From NCBI RefSeq assembly GCF_022668875.1, contig NZ_JAKGCR010000020.1, forward strand, positions 1 through 64,000: DNA of 64,000 nucleotides. Reading direction: 5' to 3'. The notes under the pieces are model-generated. The model had not been told where the DNA came from. It made no database searches and worked only from the letters and a program-made list of their open reading frames with translations. Source of the stretch: Domibacillus sp. PGB-M46 (lineage in GTDB: Bacteria; Bacillota; Bacilli; Bacillales; Domibacillaceae). Position 1 is the stretch's first letter. The number at the start of each line of letters is the position of its first letter. Both the position numbers and the translations under genes were made by a program. Positions 25,532 to 34,784 of this stretch are shown here, piece after piece.

Positions 25532-27034
25532 TTAGCTATGGACCGCTTCTTTTTCGCTTAAACCAAGTACCTGCGCTGTTGAAGCATGAATTTCATGCAG
25601 AAGCTCTGGGTTTTCCATTAGCGACAAGCCATAAGAAGGAATCATTTCTTTAATTTTCGGTTCCCATTCTTTCATTTGTTCAGGGAAACATTTTCTCAGC
25701 ACTTCGAGCATGACATGAACGGCTGTAGAAGCACCCGGAGAAGCGCCAAGCAATGCAGCGATCGACCCATCAGCCGCACTGACGACTTCCGTACCAAATT
25801 GCAGTGTTCCTTTGCCGCCGGCCTCCGTATCTTTGATCACCTGCACCCGCTGTCCCGCTACGACTAAATCCCAATCCTCGCTTTTGGCATTCGGGATAAA
25901 CTCACGCAGCTCTTCCATGCGTTTTTCTTTTGACAACATGACCTGCTGGATCAAATATTTCGTTAATGCCATCTCTTTTACGCCTGCCGATAACATCGTT
26001 AAGAGATTATCCGGTTTTACGGAAGTGACTAAATCAAGCATTGAACCGGTTTTTAAAAACTTCGGTGAAAAGCCGGCAAACGGCCCGAACAGCAGTGATT
26101 TTTGATTGTCGATAAATCGTGTGTCAAGATGCGGCACAGACATTGGAGGAGCGCCTACCTTTGCTTTGCCGTAAACTTTTGCATGATGCTGTGCCACAAC
26201 GTCCGGATTTTTGCACACCATAAAGATTCCGCTTACCGGGAATCCGCCAATATGCTTCCCTTCCGGAATACCGGATTTTTGCAGTAAATGTATGCTTCCA
26301 CCGCCGCCTCCGATAAAGACGAATTTCGCCGTATGGGATTCAACCGTACCGCTGTCAAGGTTCCGCACTTTCAATTCCCACGAGCCGTCGCTCGTACGTT
26401 TAAGGTCATTCACGCTATGGTTGTAGTGTACATCGACGTTTTTGCTTTTCAAGTGATCAAACAGCATGCGCGTTAAAGCGCCAAAGTTGACATCTGTGCC
26501 AGAGTCGATTTTAGTTGCCGCTATCGGTTCATCCGCTGCGCGGTTCTGCATAATAAGCGGAATCCATTCCATCAGTTTTTTAGGATCCTCGGAAAACTCC
26601 ATCCCCTGGAACAGCGGGTTATTTGACAGCGCTTTAAAACGCTTTTTTAGAAACGTTACATTTTCTTCTCCCTGCACTAAGCTCATGTGGGGCAGTGGCA
26701 TAATAAAGTCCTCTGGATTATGTAACAGCCCGCTCTTTACAAGGTAAGACCAAAACTGCATGGAAACTTGAAATTGTTCATTAATGTTGATGGCTTTGCT
26801 GATGTCTACAGAGCCGTCCGGTTTCTCGACCGTGTAGTTCAGCTCACACAGTGCCGCATGCCCCGTTCCCGCATTGTTCCATTCGTTAGAGCTTTCCTCT
26901 CCTGCTTTTGAGAGCTTCTCAAATACTTTGATGTTCCAGTCCGGTACTAATTCTTTCAGAATTGTTCCCAAAGTTGCACTCATGACTCCAGCACCAATTA
27001 AGATAACGTCTGTTTTAGCTTCTCTGTTGCTCAT
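25532..27034 (-). CDS. mqo: Malate:quinone oxidoreductase
   Basis: A 500-residue FAD-dependent membrane-associated enzyme that oxidises L-malate to oxaloacetate and passes electrons to quinone. FAD is bound by the N-terminal [18 protein letters not shown]. Further family blocks are [18 protein letters not shown] near 50, [19 protein letters not shown] near 245 and [13 protein letters not shown] near 440. I start at the ATG at 27034, which has AAGGAAGG 5 nt upstream; the longer frame adds 24 unsupported residues. It is monocistronic. A cre-like site lies about 235 bp upstream. Confidence 0.93.
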   Translation of the reverse strand: MSNREAKTDVILIGAGVMSATLGTILKELVPDWNIKVFEKLSKAGEESSNEWNNAGTGHAALCELNYTVEKPDGSVDISKAININEQFQVSMQFWSYLVKSGLLHNPEDFIMPLPHMSLVQGEENVTFLKKRFKALSNNPLFQGMEFSEDPKKLMEWIPLIMQNRAADEPIAATKIDSGTDVNFGALTRMLFDHLKSKNVDVHYNHSVNDLKRTSDGSWELKVRNLDSGTVESHTAKFVFIGGGGGSIHLLQKSGIPEGKHIGGFPVSGIFMVCKNPDVVAQHHAKVYGKAKVGAPPMSVPHLDTRFIDNQKSLLFGPFAGFSPKFLKTGSMLDLVTSVKPDNLLTMLSAGVKEMALTKYLIQQVMLSKEKRMEELREFIPNAKSEDWDLVVAGQRVQVIKDTEAGGKGTLQFGTEVVSAADGSIAALLGASPGASTAVHVMLEVLRKCFPEQMKEWEPKIKEMIPSYGLSLMENPELLHEIHASTAQVLGLSEKEAVHS

Positions 27035-27269
27035 GTTTACCTTCCTTATCCCCTGTATTTGTAAAACCTTAGATGTTACAAAAAGCAAGGCGCCACTTAG
27101 AAACACACCTTTTCTGTTTCAATTCTAACTATATCATTATCTATTATAATTATTTATAGAAGGAAATATCCACTGTTTTCTGATAATTATAAGCTATTTA
27201 ATAAGTTTTAAGCTACTCTTTTAGATCATAAGCCAGTTATTTTTTTTAAAAACCATAAATGAAGAGTTA

Positions 27270-27283
27270 TGAAATGGTTTTCA
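27270..27283. promoter_or_regulatory. cre-like site upstream of mqo
   Basis: TGAAATGGTTTTCA matches TGWAANCGNTNWCA except for G in place of the central C. It may place mqo or the divergent small gene under CcpA. Confidence 0.35.
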
Positions 27284-27327
27284 CTTCACCTGGCAGATCA
27301 AAACATTTCATACACCATATTTAAATT

Positions 27328-27371
27328 TCATGTAATAATTTTATGCCTTTTATAAAAAATATTACATGAAA
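27328..27371. repeat. Inverted repeat TTCATGTAATA-N22-TATTACATGAA
   Basis: Perfect 11-bp arms around a 22-nt AT-rich centre, between mqo and the 81-residue gene. Either a paired operator or a hairpin; it has no T-run of terminator type. Confidence 0.5.
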
Positions 27372-27440
27372 AAGACAATTATTACGAACGTATGTGTGCT
27401 ATAATAATAAAAAATACACCTATATAAGAGGAATTGTAAA

Positions 27441-27686
27441 ATGAGTGTAGAGAAAATTCAGGAGATTAACAAACTAAAAGCGTTAATGAAAAACTTATTA
27501 CAATATCGAGAATGTGACATCACGCATAACTTTAGCGGCCTGTCTCTGACATATTGTAATCAATTCAAAACATTCATCATTAAACATATAAGCAGCGGAG
27601 AAATCGAAAAACATCATGACATTGATACTTGTTCGTTAGCAATATATGAGAAGTTAAATAATGAGGTGAAAGAAGCTGCTGAATAA
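27441..27686 (+). CDS. Small protein, possibly YkuJ/DUF1797-like
   Basis: An 81-residue cytoplasmic protein, ATG preceded by AAGAGGAATTG. The pattern of a first helix (EINKLKALMKNLLQ), a beta-meander (LTYCNQFKTFIIKHI) and a final HDIDTCSLAIYEKL segment resembles B. subtilis YkuJ (DUF1797), which ends in a similar FDNID-x-x-SIEI segment. The link is from memory and weak; the function is unknown in any case. A clear promoter element lies upstream. Confidence 0.55.
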   Translation: MSVEKIQEINKLKALMKNLLQYRECDITHNFSGLSLTYCNQFKTFIIKHISSGEIEKHHDIDTCSLAIYEKLNNEVKEAAE

Positions 27687-28110
27687 GTGTCTTTTTTAAA
27701 GCATCAGTATGGCGGAAACAGAAAGTTCCCGGTATCCCTCTGATCTTTTCACAGGCATCTGTTTTGCAGGTGTCCAGCCAGTGGAAGGCGTACTTATGAT
27801 GCACCACAGTCGTTTAATACCCCGGTTCATTCAAATCGGCCTGATTTTGATTACGGTATTGGTACTGCAACATAAATTTTTTCTTTTTAGTGGTTTATCT
27901 TTTCAAGAGAGTGGGTAAAGCGTTAACCTGCCACCTCTTGATTTCTACATACTGATTGCTTTTGCTACGAATTTTCCTCGGCCTTTTCTGTTTTCTTATT
28001 CGAGAAGTATCTGTCATTCCATGCAGCTGTTTTTTTACGTTTCTGCCGCAATTGCATAAAATACATTAGACTTTTCCGTTTTTAATCTTCATTCAGTTTA
28101 TACCTGATTA

Positions 28111-28134
28111 AACGGCCGCACAGGCCGTTTTTTA
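28111..28134 (+). terminator. Orphan terminator-like hairpin
   Basis: Stem AACGGCC / GGCCGTT with 5-nt loop, followed by TTTTTA. No annotated gene ends here on the plus strand. Confidence 0.6.
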
Positions 28135-28218
28135 CTGTTATTCGTTTAACTTTCTACAGCAGCGGATAAATGATTTGGGACGCGGTCTTTAACTTCAATA
28201 TTACAAATCCACCCTTTT

Positions 28219-28246
28219 GCTGCGAAGTCATCCCGCAGCCTTTTTT
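28219..28246 (+). terminator. Second orphan terminator-like hairpin
   Basis: Stem GCTGCG / CGCAGC with a 9-nt loop, followed by CTTTTTT, about 100 bp after the first. Confidence 0.55.
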
Positions 28247-28512
28247 ATGTCGTTAATACGGAATGATCACCTTACTTTCTTAAACATACGACAGCTCCTT
28301 GTAAAGAAAATAGTTCTTTATTCGATGCAGCTAACTGTTATCGCAGACTAACTAGATGACAAAGATGCTTTTAGTAGACCCGTCTAGTGTCTCATATTTG
28401 GCGTATTTAAAGTCTTTCCTCTTCATGAGCCTGGCTTAATCTGCTTGTCAGGATTGCTGCTGTTAAAAAATTGTTTCCTGACCATCGTTTTTTTAATAAT
28501 CATTTTTTCTAT

Positions 28513-28555
28513 AAAAAAGACCTCTCTAACTGTCAAACTAACAGTTGAAGAGGTC
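28513..28555 (-). terminator. Terminator of sstT
   Basis: GACCTCT/AGAGGTC outer stem with AACTGTT/ACAGTT inner pairing, followed on the minus strand by TTTTTT; 28 nt past the stop codon. Confidence 0.8.
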
Positions 28556-28582
28556 GTTCAATCGCAGACTACGGAATTTTCC

Positions 28583-29821
28583 TTATCCTGCTTTACGGAT
28601 CACTATTTTTTTGCCTTTTTTACGCCACTCTTTGTATTCAGCTGCTGCTGTGAACAGAACGTCTGTAGACGAGTTCAGCGCCGTTTCAAATGAGTCTTGT
28701 AAAACGCCGATGATAAAGCCTACCCCAACGACTTGCATCGCAATATCAGCCGGAATTCCAAACAAGCTGCACGCCAGCGGAATCAGTAATAAGGACCCAC
28801 CGGCAACCCCTGAAGCACCGCAAGCACATACAGCGGAAAGTATGCTTAGGATGATTGCCGTTGGAATGTCTACTTCGATGCCAAGCGTGTGAACCGCCGC
28901 AAGCGTTAAAACAGAGATCGTCACAGCCGCACCTGCCATATTGATCGTTGCCCCTAACGGAATAGATACGGAATAGCTGTCTTTATCCAAACCTAAATCT
29001 TCACACAATCTCATATTAACTGGAATATTGGAAGCGGAGCTGCGTGTAAAGAATGCAGTAATGCCGCTTTCCTTTAAGCACTTAAATACAAGCGGATAAG
29101 GGTTTTGGCGGATCATTGCAAACACTATGATTGGATTCACAAAGAGCGCTACGAAAACCATACAGCCAATCAATACAGCAAGCAGTTTTCCGTAGCTAAG
29201 CAGCGATTCAAGGCCATTTGTTGTAATCGATTCAATAACCAGGCCCATAATTCCCAGCGGAGCAAACTTAATCACCCACGCCACGATTTTCGATACGGCA
29301 TCTGAAAAATTCGAAATGAGCGTTTTGGTTGTGTCAGCGGCATTCTTTAGCGCCAAACCAAGAACAATCGCCCAAGCTAAAATGCCGATGTAGTTCGCAT
29401 TCATAATAGCATTTGCCGGATTATCGACAACATTGAGAAGTAATGTTTTCAATACTTCTGTTACACCGCTGGGAGGCGCGACTCCTTCAGCGCCCTCTGC
29501 AAGCGATAAGCTGACAGGAAAAATAAAACTTGCAATAACAGCGATTAAGCCTGCCAAAAATGTTCCTAAAAGATATAGGACAATAATCGACTTCATATTG
29601 GTTTTGTGGCCGCTTTTATGCTGAGCGATGGCCGACATAACCAGCACAAGTACCAGTATTGGCGCGACGGCTTTTAAAGCACCGACAAATAAAGTGCCTA
29701 AAATGGCCACTGGTTTTGCTGCTTCTGGAATAGTGACAGCCAGAATAATACCGATGATCAAACCGACCAGAATTTGTTTAACCAGGCTCACCTGATTCCA
29801 CTTCTGCAGTACACTTTTCAT
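28583..29821 (-). CDS. sstT: Serine/threonine:Na+ symporter SstT
   Basis: A 412-residue DAACS (dicarboxylate/amino acid:cation symporter) family protein with eight membrane helices and two re-entrant loops. Recognisable features are [20 protein letters not shown] near residue 260 (serine-rich HP1 tip), [13 protein letters not shown] near 288 (NMxxT-type helix 7) and [14 protein letters not shown] near 337 (HP2). It takes up serine and threonine with Na+. TAGGAGGAAC precedes the ATG. It is monocistronic with a clear terminator. Confidence 0.92.
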   Translation of the reverse strand: MKSVLQKWNQVSLVKQILVGLIIGIILAVTIPEAAKPVAILGTLFVGALKAVAPILVLVLVMSAIAQHKSGHKTNMKSIIVLYLLGTFLAGLIAVIASFIFPVSLSLAEGAEGVAPPSGVTEVLKTLLLNVVDNPANAIMNANYIGILAWAIVLGLALKNAADTTKTLISNFSDAVSKIVAWVIKFAPLGIMGLVIESITTNGLESLLSYGKLLAVLIGCMVFVALFVNPIIVFAMIRQNPYPLVFKCLKESGITAFFTRSSASNIPVNMRLCEDLGLDKDSYSVSIPLGATINMAGAAVTISVLTLAAVHTLGIEVDIPTAIILSILSAVCACGASGVAGGSLLLIPLACSLFGIPADIAMQVVGVGFIIGVLQDSFETALNSSTDVLFTAAAEYKEWRKKGKKIVIRKAG

Positions 29822-30144
29822 AGATGTTCCTCCTATTATCTTAAAATAAATTTATAAAATTGCTCCTAGCGAGCGGCTCTTTTATCATTCCACCTCAAAA
29901 GGACAACTGTCTTTCTCATAAATAATATTATAATTAATTTGAGATATATTACAATACTATTTACATTATTAAAAAATGTTGTAATTATCGGAACATTCAA
30001 ACCAATAAAGCGATAGAAAAATTATTATGCGAATAATTTTTCTATCGCTCTTTATTATCTGAATAACATAATGTCCTTGCGGAGGGGCTGAGTGTCCACC
30101 TCAACCAGACATATATTCAAAGCCATAAACTGGAACAAGCCCTC
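29822..30144. other. Intergenic region, sstT start to metallophore operon end
   Basis: About 323 bp with AT-rich promoter DNA for sstT and the hairpin at 30009-30049. No gene seen. Confidence 0.5.
30009..30049. terminator. Terminator of the cnt-like operon
   Basis: An 18-bp stem AGCGATAGAAAAATTATT with its complement and a 5-nt loop, about 95 nt past the last operon stop codon. Confidence 0.65.
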
Positions 30145-31335
30145 TTATTCGTTTTTCATCGCAAATTTCAGTTTATTTTCCAATGGAATCCAGATTATCA
30201 CAATAGCACATAAAGCAATCACGGAGCAGGCAGCAAACATGAATGAATAAGAGGTTAACTGCACGATAAATCCCATGACAAGACCCCCAAGCGAAAAGCC
30301 TAAATCATAAGAGGCTAAAAAGATGCCCAATAAAATATGCTTTGTTTCCTTTGGCACTGCAAAGGAAATATAGGTCGTTAAAGCTGGATACAGCATGGCC
30401 GCTGCTAATCCGTTAAAAACGGCAGCACTATATGCAAATATGCTTGCCACTGGAAGGATCGCCAGCAGGCTTGTACCAATTATAGAGCTGACTAGTATAA
30501 GGGAGATAAATTTTGGATGCCATTTTCCATCTGAGGGAATATGCTTGCGGAAAAAGAAACGGCTTGCGACTACCACAATGGCTTGCAGGAACAAATAAAA
30601 AGCCGGATTTCCCGTTCCTGTCGTCAGCATGTACAGCGGCAAAAAAGTTGTGATGGCTCCAAAAACACAGGCTCCGATAAGCATCACGATGGATGACAGG
30701 ATTAAACCATGCTGACTGCGCGCTTCTTTGATTGCTGCAGCCATTTCACGGAATGTAAAAGAAGAGCCAATTTTCTTCTTTTTAGGCAACGGAGATCCTA
30801 TAAAAAATAACAAAGGAAAAATCGCTAAAAGAAGAATGAATACCCATAAGTAAACAAGATCAAAGCTTGTCCATAAAAGTAGTGCCAGCGCTGGTCCGTA
30901 AAGCCCCGGCAGAACGGTGGATAAAGAATAAAGGGACATCCCCTGCCCGCGGTCCTGATCTTTTAATAATTCAGCAATGCCTATTTGCATGGACATGGAG
31001 AAAAACGCCGTTGTTCCTCCTTGCAGCACACGCACAATATACAAACTGTCCGGCCCAATCCATACATATAACAAAAGTGCAGCCGCGTGAACGAGCAAAA
31101 GCCACTGCATAATTTTAAATAAACTGTGTTTTTCGATCATCTGCCCGGCCCAGGGACGTAAAAACATACAGACAAGCATATACAATCCCATCATGATCCC
31201 AATTTCCGCTTCCTCATAGCCTCTTTCTGCTGCTTGCAAAGGGAAAATAATCGTTAATACCGAATTTGCTGTAAAGAAAAACGCAGCGAGTGCGTAGAGT
31301 TTTGCCATCTGTGCTGATAACGGCCGATACTTCAC
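30145..31335 (-). CDS. MFS exporter, CntE (metallophore export) type
   Basis: A 396-residue, 12-segment major facilitator. It is the last gene of the operon: GTG start overlapping the TGA of the upstream ATPase gene (GTGA), with AAAGGAG 8 nt before. Position and order match cntE, the staphylopine exporter that ends the cnt operon in Staphylococcus aureus. Sequence alone would only support a generic exporter, with GMSLYSLSTVLPGLYGPALA near 140-159. I infer export of an opine-type metallophore or a closely related chelator. No biosynthetic genes are in the window. Confidence 0.8.
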   Translation of the reverse strand: MKYRPLSAQMAKLYALAAFFFTANSVLTIIFPLQAAERGYEEAEIGIMMGLYMLVCMFLRPWAGQMIEKHSLFKIMQWLLLVHAAALLLYVWIGPDSLYIVRVLQGGTTAFFSMSMQIGIAELLKDQDRGQGMSLYSLSTVLPGLYGPALALLLWTSFDLVYLWVFILLLAIFPLLFFIGSPLPKKKKIGSSFTFREMAAAIKEARSQHGLILSSIVMLIGACVFGAITTFLPLYMLTTGTGNPAFYLFLQAIVVVASRFFFRKHIPSDGKWHPKFISLILVSSIIGTSLLAILPVASIFAYSAAVFNGLAAAMLYPALTTYISFAVPKETKHILLGIFLASYDLGFSLGGLVMGFIVQLTSYSFMFAACSVIALCAIVIIWIPLENKLKFAMKNE

Positions 31336-32150
31336 GATACAGTCTCCTTTTGGCGTGAATCTTGAATAGAGGCATCACGTTTAATGGATAAACGAGCATC
31401 GAGCAAGCGCCGGCTAGTTGGATGCACCATACGAGATAATTCCTTTATGTCCGCTACATATTCAATAATTTCGCCTTGTTCCATAACTGCGACTTCATCA
31501 GCAAACAATTTTACAGCATGTAAGTCATGAGTGATAAAAAGATAGGTAAGGTTCTGTGTTTTTTGAAGGCTTTTTAAAAGCTTTAATATGCTGACTTGTA
31601 CCAATAGATCAAGGCTGTTAATGGATTCATCCAATACAATAAATGACGGGTCAGTGGAAATGGCACGGGCAATGGTTACACGCTGCAGCTGACCTCCGCT
31701 TAACTCATGCGGAAATTTTGCCGCGTCTGCCCTTTGCAGGCCGACCTGTACCAATAATTCTTCAACCTTCTGCTGTAAAGCTTCCTTTGACAGCGATAAA
31801 TGAACTTGCATCGGTTCAGCTATAATATCCTTTATTTTCATACGCGGATTCACTGCACTATAACAATCCTGGAATACAATTTGTAATTCTTTACGCAGCT
31901 GCTTTTTTACGCCTGCCTCAGCTTTATGTATATTTTGCGCTTTAAACAGGATTTCTCCGGCTTCCGGTTCTTCTATGCCTAGAATTAGTTTTCCAAGTGT
32001 CGTTTTTCCTGAGCCACTTTCCCCGACAAGAGCAAGGCAAATGCCCTCTTTCAGCTTTAGATTCACATTCTTAACTGCTTGAATGTCTTTTTTTCTCCCA
32101 AACCAGCCCTGTTTTCGATAGCTTTTTGAAACATTTTTTATTTCCAGCAT
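31332..32150 (-). CDS. ABC transporter ATP-binding protein (CntF/NikE/OppF type)
   Basis: A 272-residue nucleotide-binding subunit. Walker A is GESGSGKTT near residue 44, the Q-loop FQDCYSAVNPRM near 92, the signature LSGGQLQRVTIARA near 147 and Walker B FIVLDESIN near 171. The usual DEP after Walker B is DES here. It pairs with the ATPase at 32153 to power the peptide/nickel-type importer. It begins 2 nt after the previous stop and overlaps the next gene by 4 nt. Confidence 0.9.
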   Translation of the reverse strand: MLEIKNVSKSYRKQGWFGRKKDIQAVKNVNLKLKEGICLALVGESGSGKTTLGKLILGIEEPEAGEILFKAQNIHKAEAGVKKQLRKELQIVFQDCYSAVNPRMKIKDIIAEPMQVHLSLSKEALQQKVEELLVQVGLQRADAAKFPHELSGGQLQRVTIARAISTDPSFIVLDESINSLDLLVQVSILKLLKSLQKTQNLTYLFITHDLHAVKLFADEVAVMEQGEIIEYVADIKELSRMVHPTSRRLLDARLSIKRDASIQDSRQKETVS

Positions 32151-32152
32151 TC

Positions 32153-33016
32153 TTATCCCTCTTCTCTAACCCAGCAGCCAGGTTTATACTCATACAGCGG
32201 CCCTATTGTCGTTCCTTCCCAAGAATCAGCTAACTTTTCAAGGTCTCCATGCTCGTCTCTTGCAGCCAGTAATGCTTGTGTATAGGAGTGCGCCGGCTGT
32301 GCGAGTACCCACTCTGCCGGACCGTATTCTACAACGACCCCCCGGCGCATCACCGCTATGAAATCTGCCATTTTCGCAATAACGCCTAGATCATGCGAAA
32401 CAATAAGCATGCTTGTTTTTGTTTTTTGATGAAAATGAAGCAGTTCATCCAAAATATCCATCTGTGTCATCGTATCAAGTGCTGTTGTAGGCTCATCGGC
32501 AATTAATAAATTAGGCTGCATACAAGCTGCAAGAGCAATCATGATCCGCTGCAGCATTCCGCCGCTCAGTTCATGCGGATAACGATCCAGCAGCTCGTCC
32601 TCCGGCAATTGAAAACGGGCCAGCTGTTCGGCTGCCCGCTTTCGTGCGTGATGTTTGGATATGCGTTCATGAGATTGTAATGTTTCAACAAAATGATCCC
32701 CAATTTTTACGATAGGATTAAACATGGCCATTGGATTTTGCATAATAAGTGATATCTCTTTCCCACGCAAATGACGCATTTCCCGCTCACTTTTTGCTAA
32801 TAAAGAGGTACCTTTATATATAATATCACCCGTGTAACGCCGGTTTTGGCGAAACAGCTGCATAATTGCATTGCAGAGCATGGATTTTCCGCTGCCGCTT
32901 TCTCCGACGATCCCAACAATTTTCCCCTGGGGAACAGTAAAATTCACATGTGAGACAACTTCTTTTTCACTATTATCTGTTTGGATAAAAACGGATAAAT
33001 CCCGTATTTCCAGCAT
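32153..33016 (-). CDS. ABC transporter ATP-binding protein (CntD/NikD/OppD type)
   Basis: A 287-residue nucleotide-binding subunit with Walker A GESGSGKSM near 38, the signature LSGGMLQRIMIAL near 149, Walker B LLIADEPTTALD near 172 and a C-terminal extension typical of the oligopeptide/nickel group (ending GCWVREEG, with one Cys). GAAGGAAG precedes the ATG. It is the fourth gene of the operon, 15 nt after the permease stop. Confidence 0.9.
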   Translation of the reverse strand: MLEIRDLSVFIQTDNSEKEVVSHVNFTVPQGKIVGIVGESGSGKSMLCNAIMQLFRQNRRYTGDIIYKGTSLLAKSEREMRHLRGKEISLIMQNPMAMFNPIVKIGDHFVETLQSHERISKHHARKRAAEQLARFQLPEDELLDRYPHELSGGMLQRIMIALAACMQPNLLIADEPTTALDTMTQMDILDELLHFHQKTKTSMLIVSHDLGVIAKMADFIAVMRRGVVVEYGPAEWVLAQPAHSYTQALLAARDEHGDLEKLADSWEGTTIGPLYEYKPGCWVREEG

Positions 33017-33031
33017 GCTTCTTCCTTCTTT

Positions 33032-33841
33032 CTACTTCATTTTAGGATCTATGGCATCGCGTAATGTATCACCAAACCAATCAAAGATAAGGACCGTCAA
33101 CGAGATCATAGCCCCTGGTACAAACATAAGCATCGGATTGCTGCTTAAATACATTTTGCTCTCGCTGATCATCATGCCCCACTCTGGCATTGGCGCTGTT
33201 ACCCCCAGCCCCAGAAAAGACAATTCTGAAATCAGTAAAACTGTACTGCCTGTCCCAATTAACAGCAATAAAAGGATTTGTGGAAAAACAAACGGCAAAA
33301 TATGGCGCTTTACGATTTTCACAGTGGGAACGCCAGTCATTTTTGCATATTGCACGTATGTACTTTCTTTCAAGCCCCGTACCATGTTTCGAATAATACG
33401 CGCATACCCTACCCAGGAAACAATAATGATGGCGATAAACATATTCCAAACGCCGCCGCCTAGTGCTCCTACAATAACAAGAGCAAAAATAAAATGCGGA
33501 ATGGCCATTAAAATGTCGCAGGCACGCATAAGAACAAGATCCGCTATCCCGCCTAAATATCCTGCTGCAACACCAACAACCATGCTCAGTACAAGCGTCA
33601 CAGCGAGGACCCCCAGTGCCGTAAACAAAGAAACGCGCGCTCCCATAATGAGGCGTGATAATACACAACGGCCTAAATGATCGGTGCCAAACGGGTAAGC
33701 GGCCGACATGCCTTGCAGTTTCATTGCCATATTGGTTGCATACGGATCATTTGGTGCCAGCCACGGTGCAAAAACAGCCGTACTAACAAGCAGTAAAACG
33801 ATCATGCTGCTGATGATTAATGGAACAGATTTTTTCATCAT
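33032..33841 (-). CDS. ABC transporter permease (CntC/NikC/DppC type)
   Basis: A 269-residue permease with an N-terminal membrane segment followed by five more and the EAA-type loop MTGVPTVKIVKRHILP near residue 175. The typical FGTDHLGRCVLSRLIMGARVS stretch of DppC proteins starts near residue 42. The start is the first ATG of the ATGATG pair; the TGA of the upstream permease gene overlaps it, so translation is coupled. The longer frame reaching 33886 lies inside the upstream gene. Confidence 0.88.
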   Translation of the reverse strand: MMKKSVPLIISSMIVLLLVSTAVFAPWLAPNDPYATNMAMKLQGMSAAYPFGTDHLGRCVLSRLIMGARVSLFTALGVLAVTLVLSMVVGVAAGYLGGIADLVLMRACDILMAIPHFIFALVIVGALGGGVWNMFIAIIIVSWVGYARIIRNMVRGLKESTYVQYAKMTGVPTVKIVKRHILPFVFPQILLLLLIGTGSTVLLISELSFLGLGVTAPMPEWGMMISESKMYLSSNPMLMFVPGAMISLTVLIFDWFGDTLRDAIDPKMK

Positions 33842-34779
33842 ATGTCGCCTCTCTTTAAACGTGCCCGGGGATCTACGATTGCGCAAAGCAAATCCGCCAG
33901 AAAATTAAATATGACGTACAATGTGCCAATGATTAAAATAAAACCCTGCAGCACAGCATAATCTCTCGCTGCCATAGACTCCACAAGATAACGGCCCACA
34001 CCAGGAATCGCAAAAACCGCTTCAATAATCGCAGCACCGCCCAAAAGCCCTCCGCAAGTCATCGCCAGTGAAGTAAAAAGTGCCGGCAGTATTCCTTTAA
34101 GCACGTGTCTGCGAATAATAATAGATTCTTTTACTCCGCGCGCTCTTGCAAAAGCGATATGCGGCTTTTCTATTTCTTCCAGCATGCTTGTCCGGATCAG
34201 CCGAATATAATAAGGAATATAACCGAGAGCCAATGTGAATGCCGGCAAAACAGACTGTTCGATTGTGCCCCAGCCCATCAACGGCAGTATACCCCATTTT
34301 AAAGACACCACATAAACAAGAACAAAGCCCAGCCAAAAGCTTGGCATAGACGCAGTAGCGAAGACAAGAGCACGTGTAAACCTGTCCACCAAACCTCCCT
34401 GCTTCACTACCGACCAAATACCAATAATGCCGCTAATTGCGATAACGATAAAAAAAGCGGCTGCAGCAAGGCCCAGCGTAACTGAAAAGCGGCTCAGCAA
34501 CTCCTCCGCCACGGGTGTTTTTGTGAGAAAAGACTGACCAAAATCCAATTGCACTGCATTCATCAGCCACAATCCATACTGAAAAAGCAAAGGTTTATTC
34601 AACCCTTGCTCTTCTCGTATCTCTTCAATTGCTTCCTCTGTTACAGGCAGATTATTAATCGCAAAATAAGCTTCTACCGGATCGACGGGTATGAGGCGAA
34701 TAAGGAAAAAAGAAACCAGCGTCACACCCCAAATAGCAGCAAGCATGCTGCCCGCCCGCTTTAACAAAAAAACGCTCAT
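33838..34779 (-). CDS. ABC transporter permease (CntB/NikB/DppB type)
   Basis: A 313-residue permease with six membrane segments. The family N-terminus LLKRAGSMLAAIWGVTLVSF is present, the EAA-type loop is RARGVKESIIIRRHVLKG near 213, and GVGRYLVESMAARDYAVLQG lies near 265. It forms the channel together with the DppC-type permease. AGGTGAAATAAC precedes the ATG. It starts 5 nt after the substrate-binding protein gene. Confidence 0.9.
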   Translation of the reverse strand: MSVFLLKRAGSMLAAIWGVTLVSFFLIRLIPVDPVEAYFAINNLPVTEEAIEEIREEQGLNKPLLFQYGLWLMNAVQLDFGQSFLTKTPVAEELLSRFSVTLGLAAAAFFIVIAISGIIGIWSVVKQGGLVDRFTRALVFATASMPSFWLGFVLVYVVSLKWGILPLMGWGTIEQSVLPAFTLALGYIPYYIRLIRTSMLEEIEKPHIAFARARGVKESIIIRRHVLKGILPALFTSLAMTCGGLLGGAAIIEAVFAIPGVGRYLVESMAARDYAVLQGFILIIGTLYVIFNFLADLLCAIVDPRARLKRGDI

Positions 34780-34784
34780 ATGTG

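Larger units (their letters stand above)
27035..27440. other. Divergent intergenic region, mqo / 81-residue gene
   Basis: Holds a cre-like site (27270-27283), a long inverted repeat (27328-27371) and an extended -10 TGCTATAAT (about 27398-27406) for the rightward gene. No ORF. Confidence 0.5.
27687..28582. other. Gene-poor region with decayed coding fragments
   Basis: About 900 bp between the 81-residue gene and sstT. It carries two plus-strand terminator-like hairpins with no gene before them and several short minus-strand stretches that read like protein, e.g. RDDFAAKGWICNIEVKDR near 28155-28235 and KDFKYAKYETLDGSTKS near 28365-28425. These are broken by stops or lie in different frames. 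A 69-codon plus frame (27709-27918) has no ribosome binding site. I read the region as eroded genes or unannotated small RNAs. Confidence 0.4.

Noticed and set aside
27709-27918. 69-codon plus-strand ORF after the 81-residue gene
   Set aside because: Starts without a ribosome binding site and has mixed composition; treated as chance.
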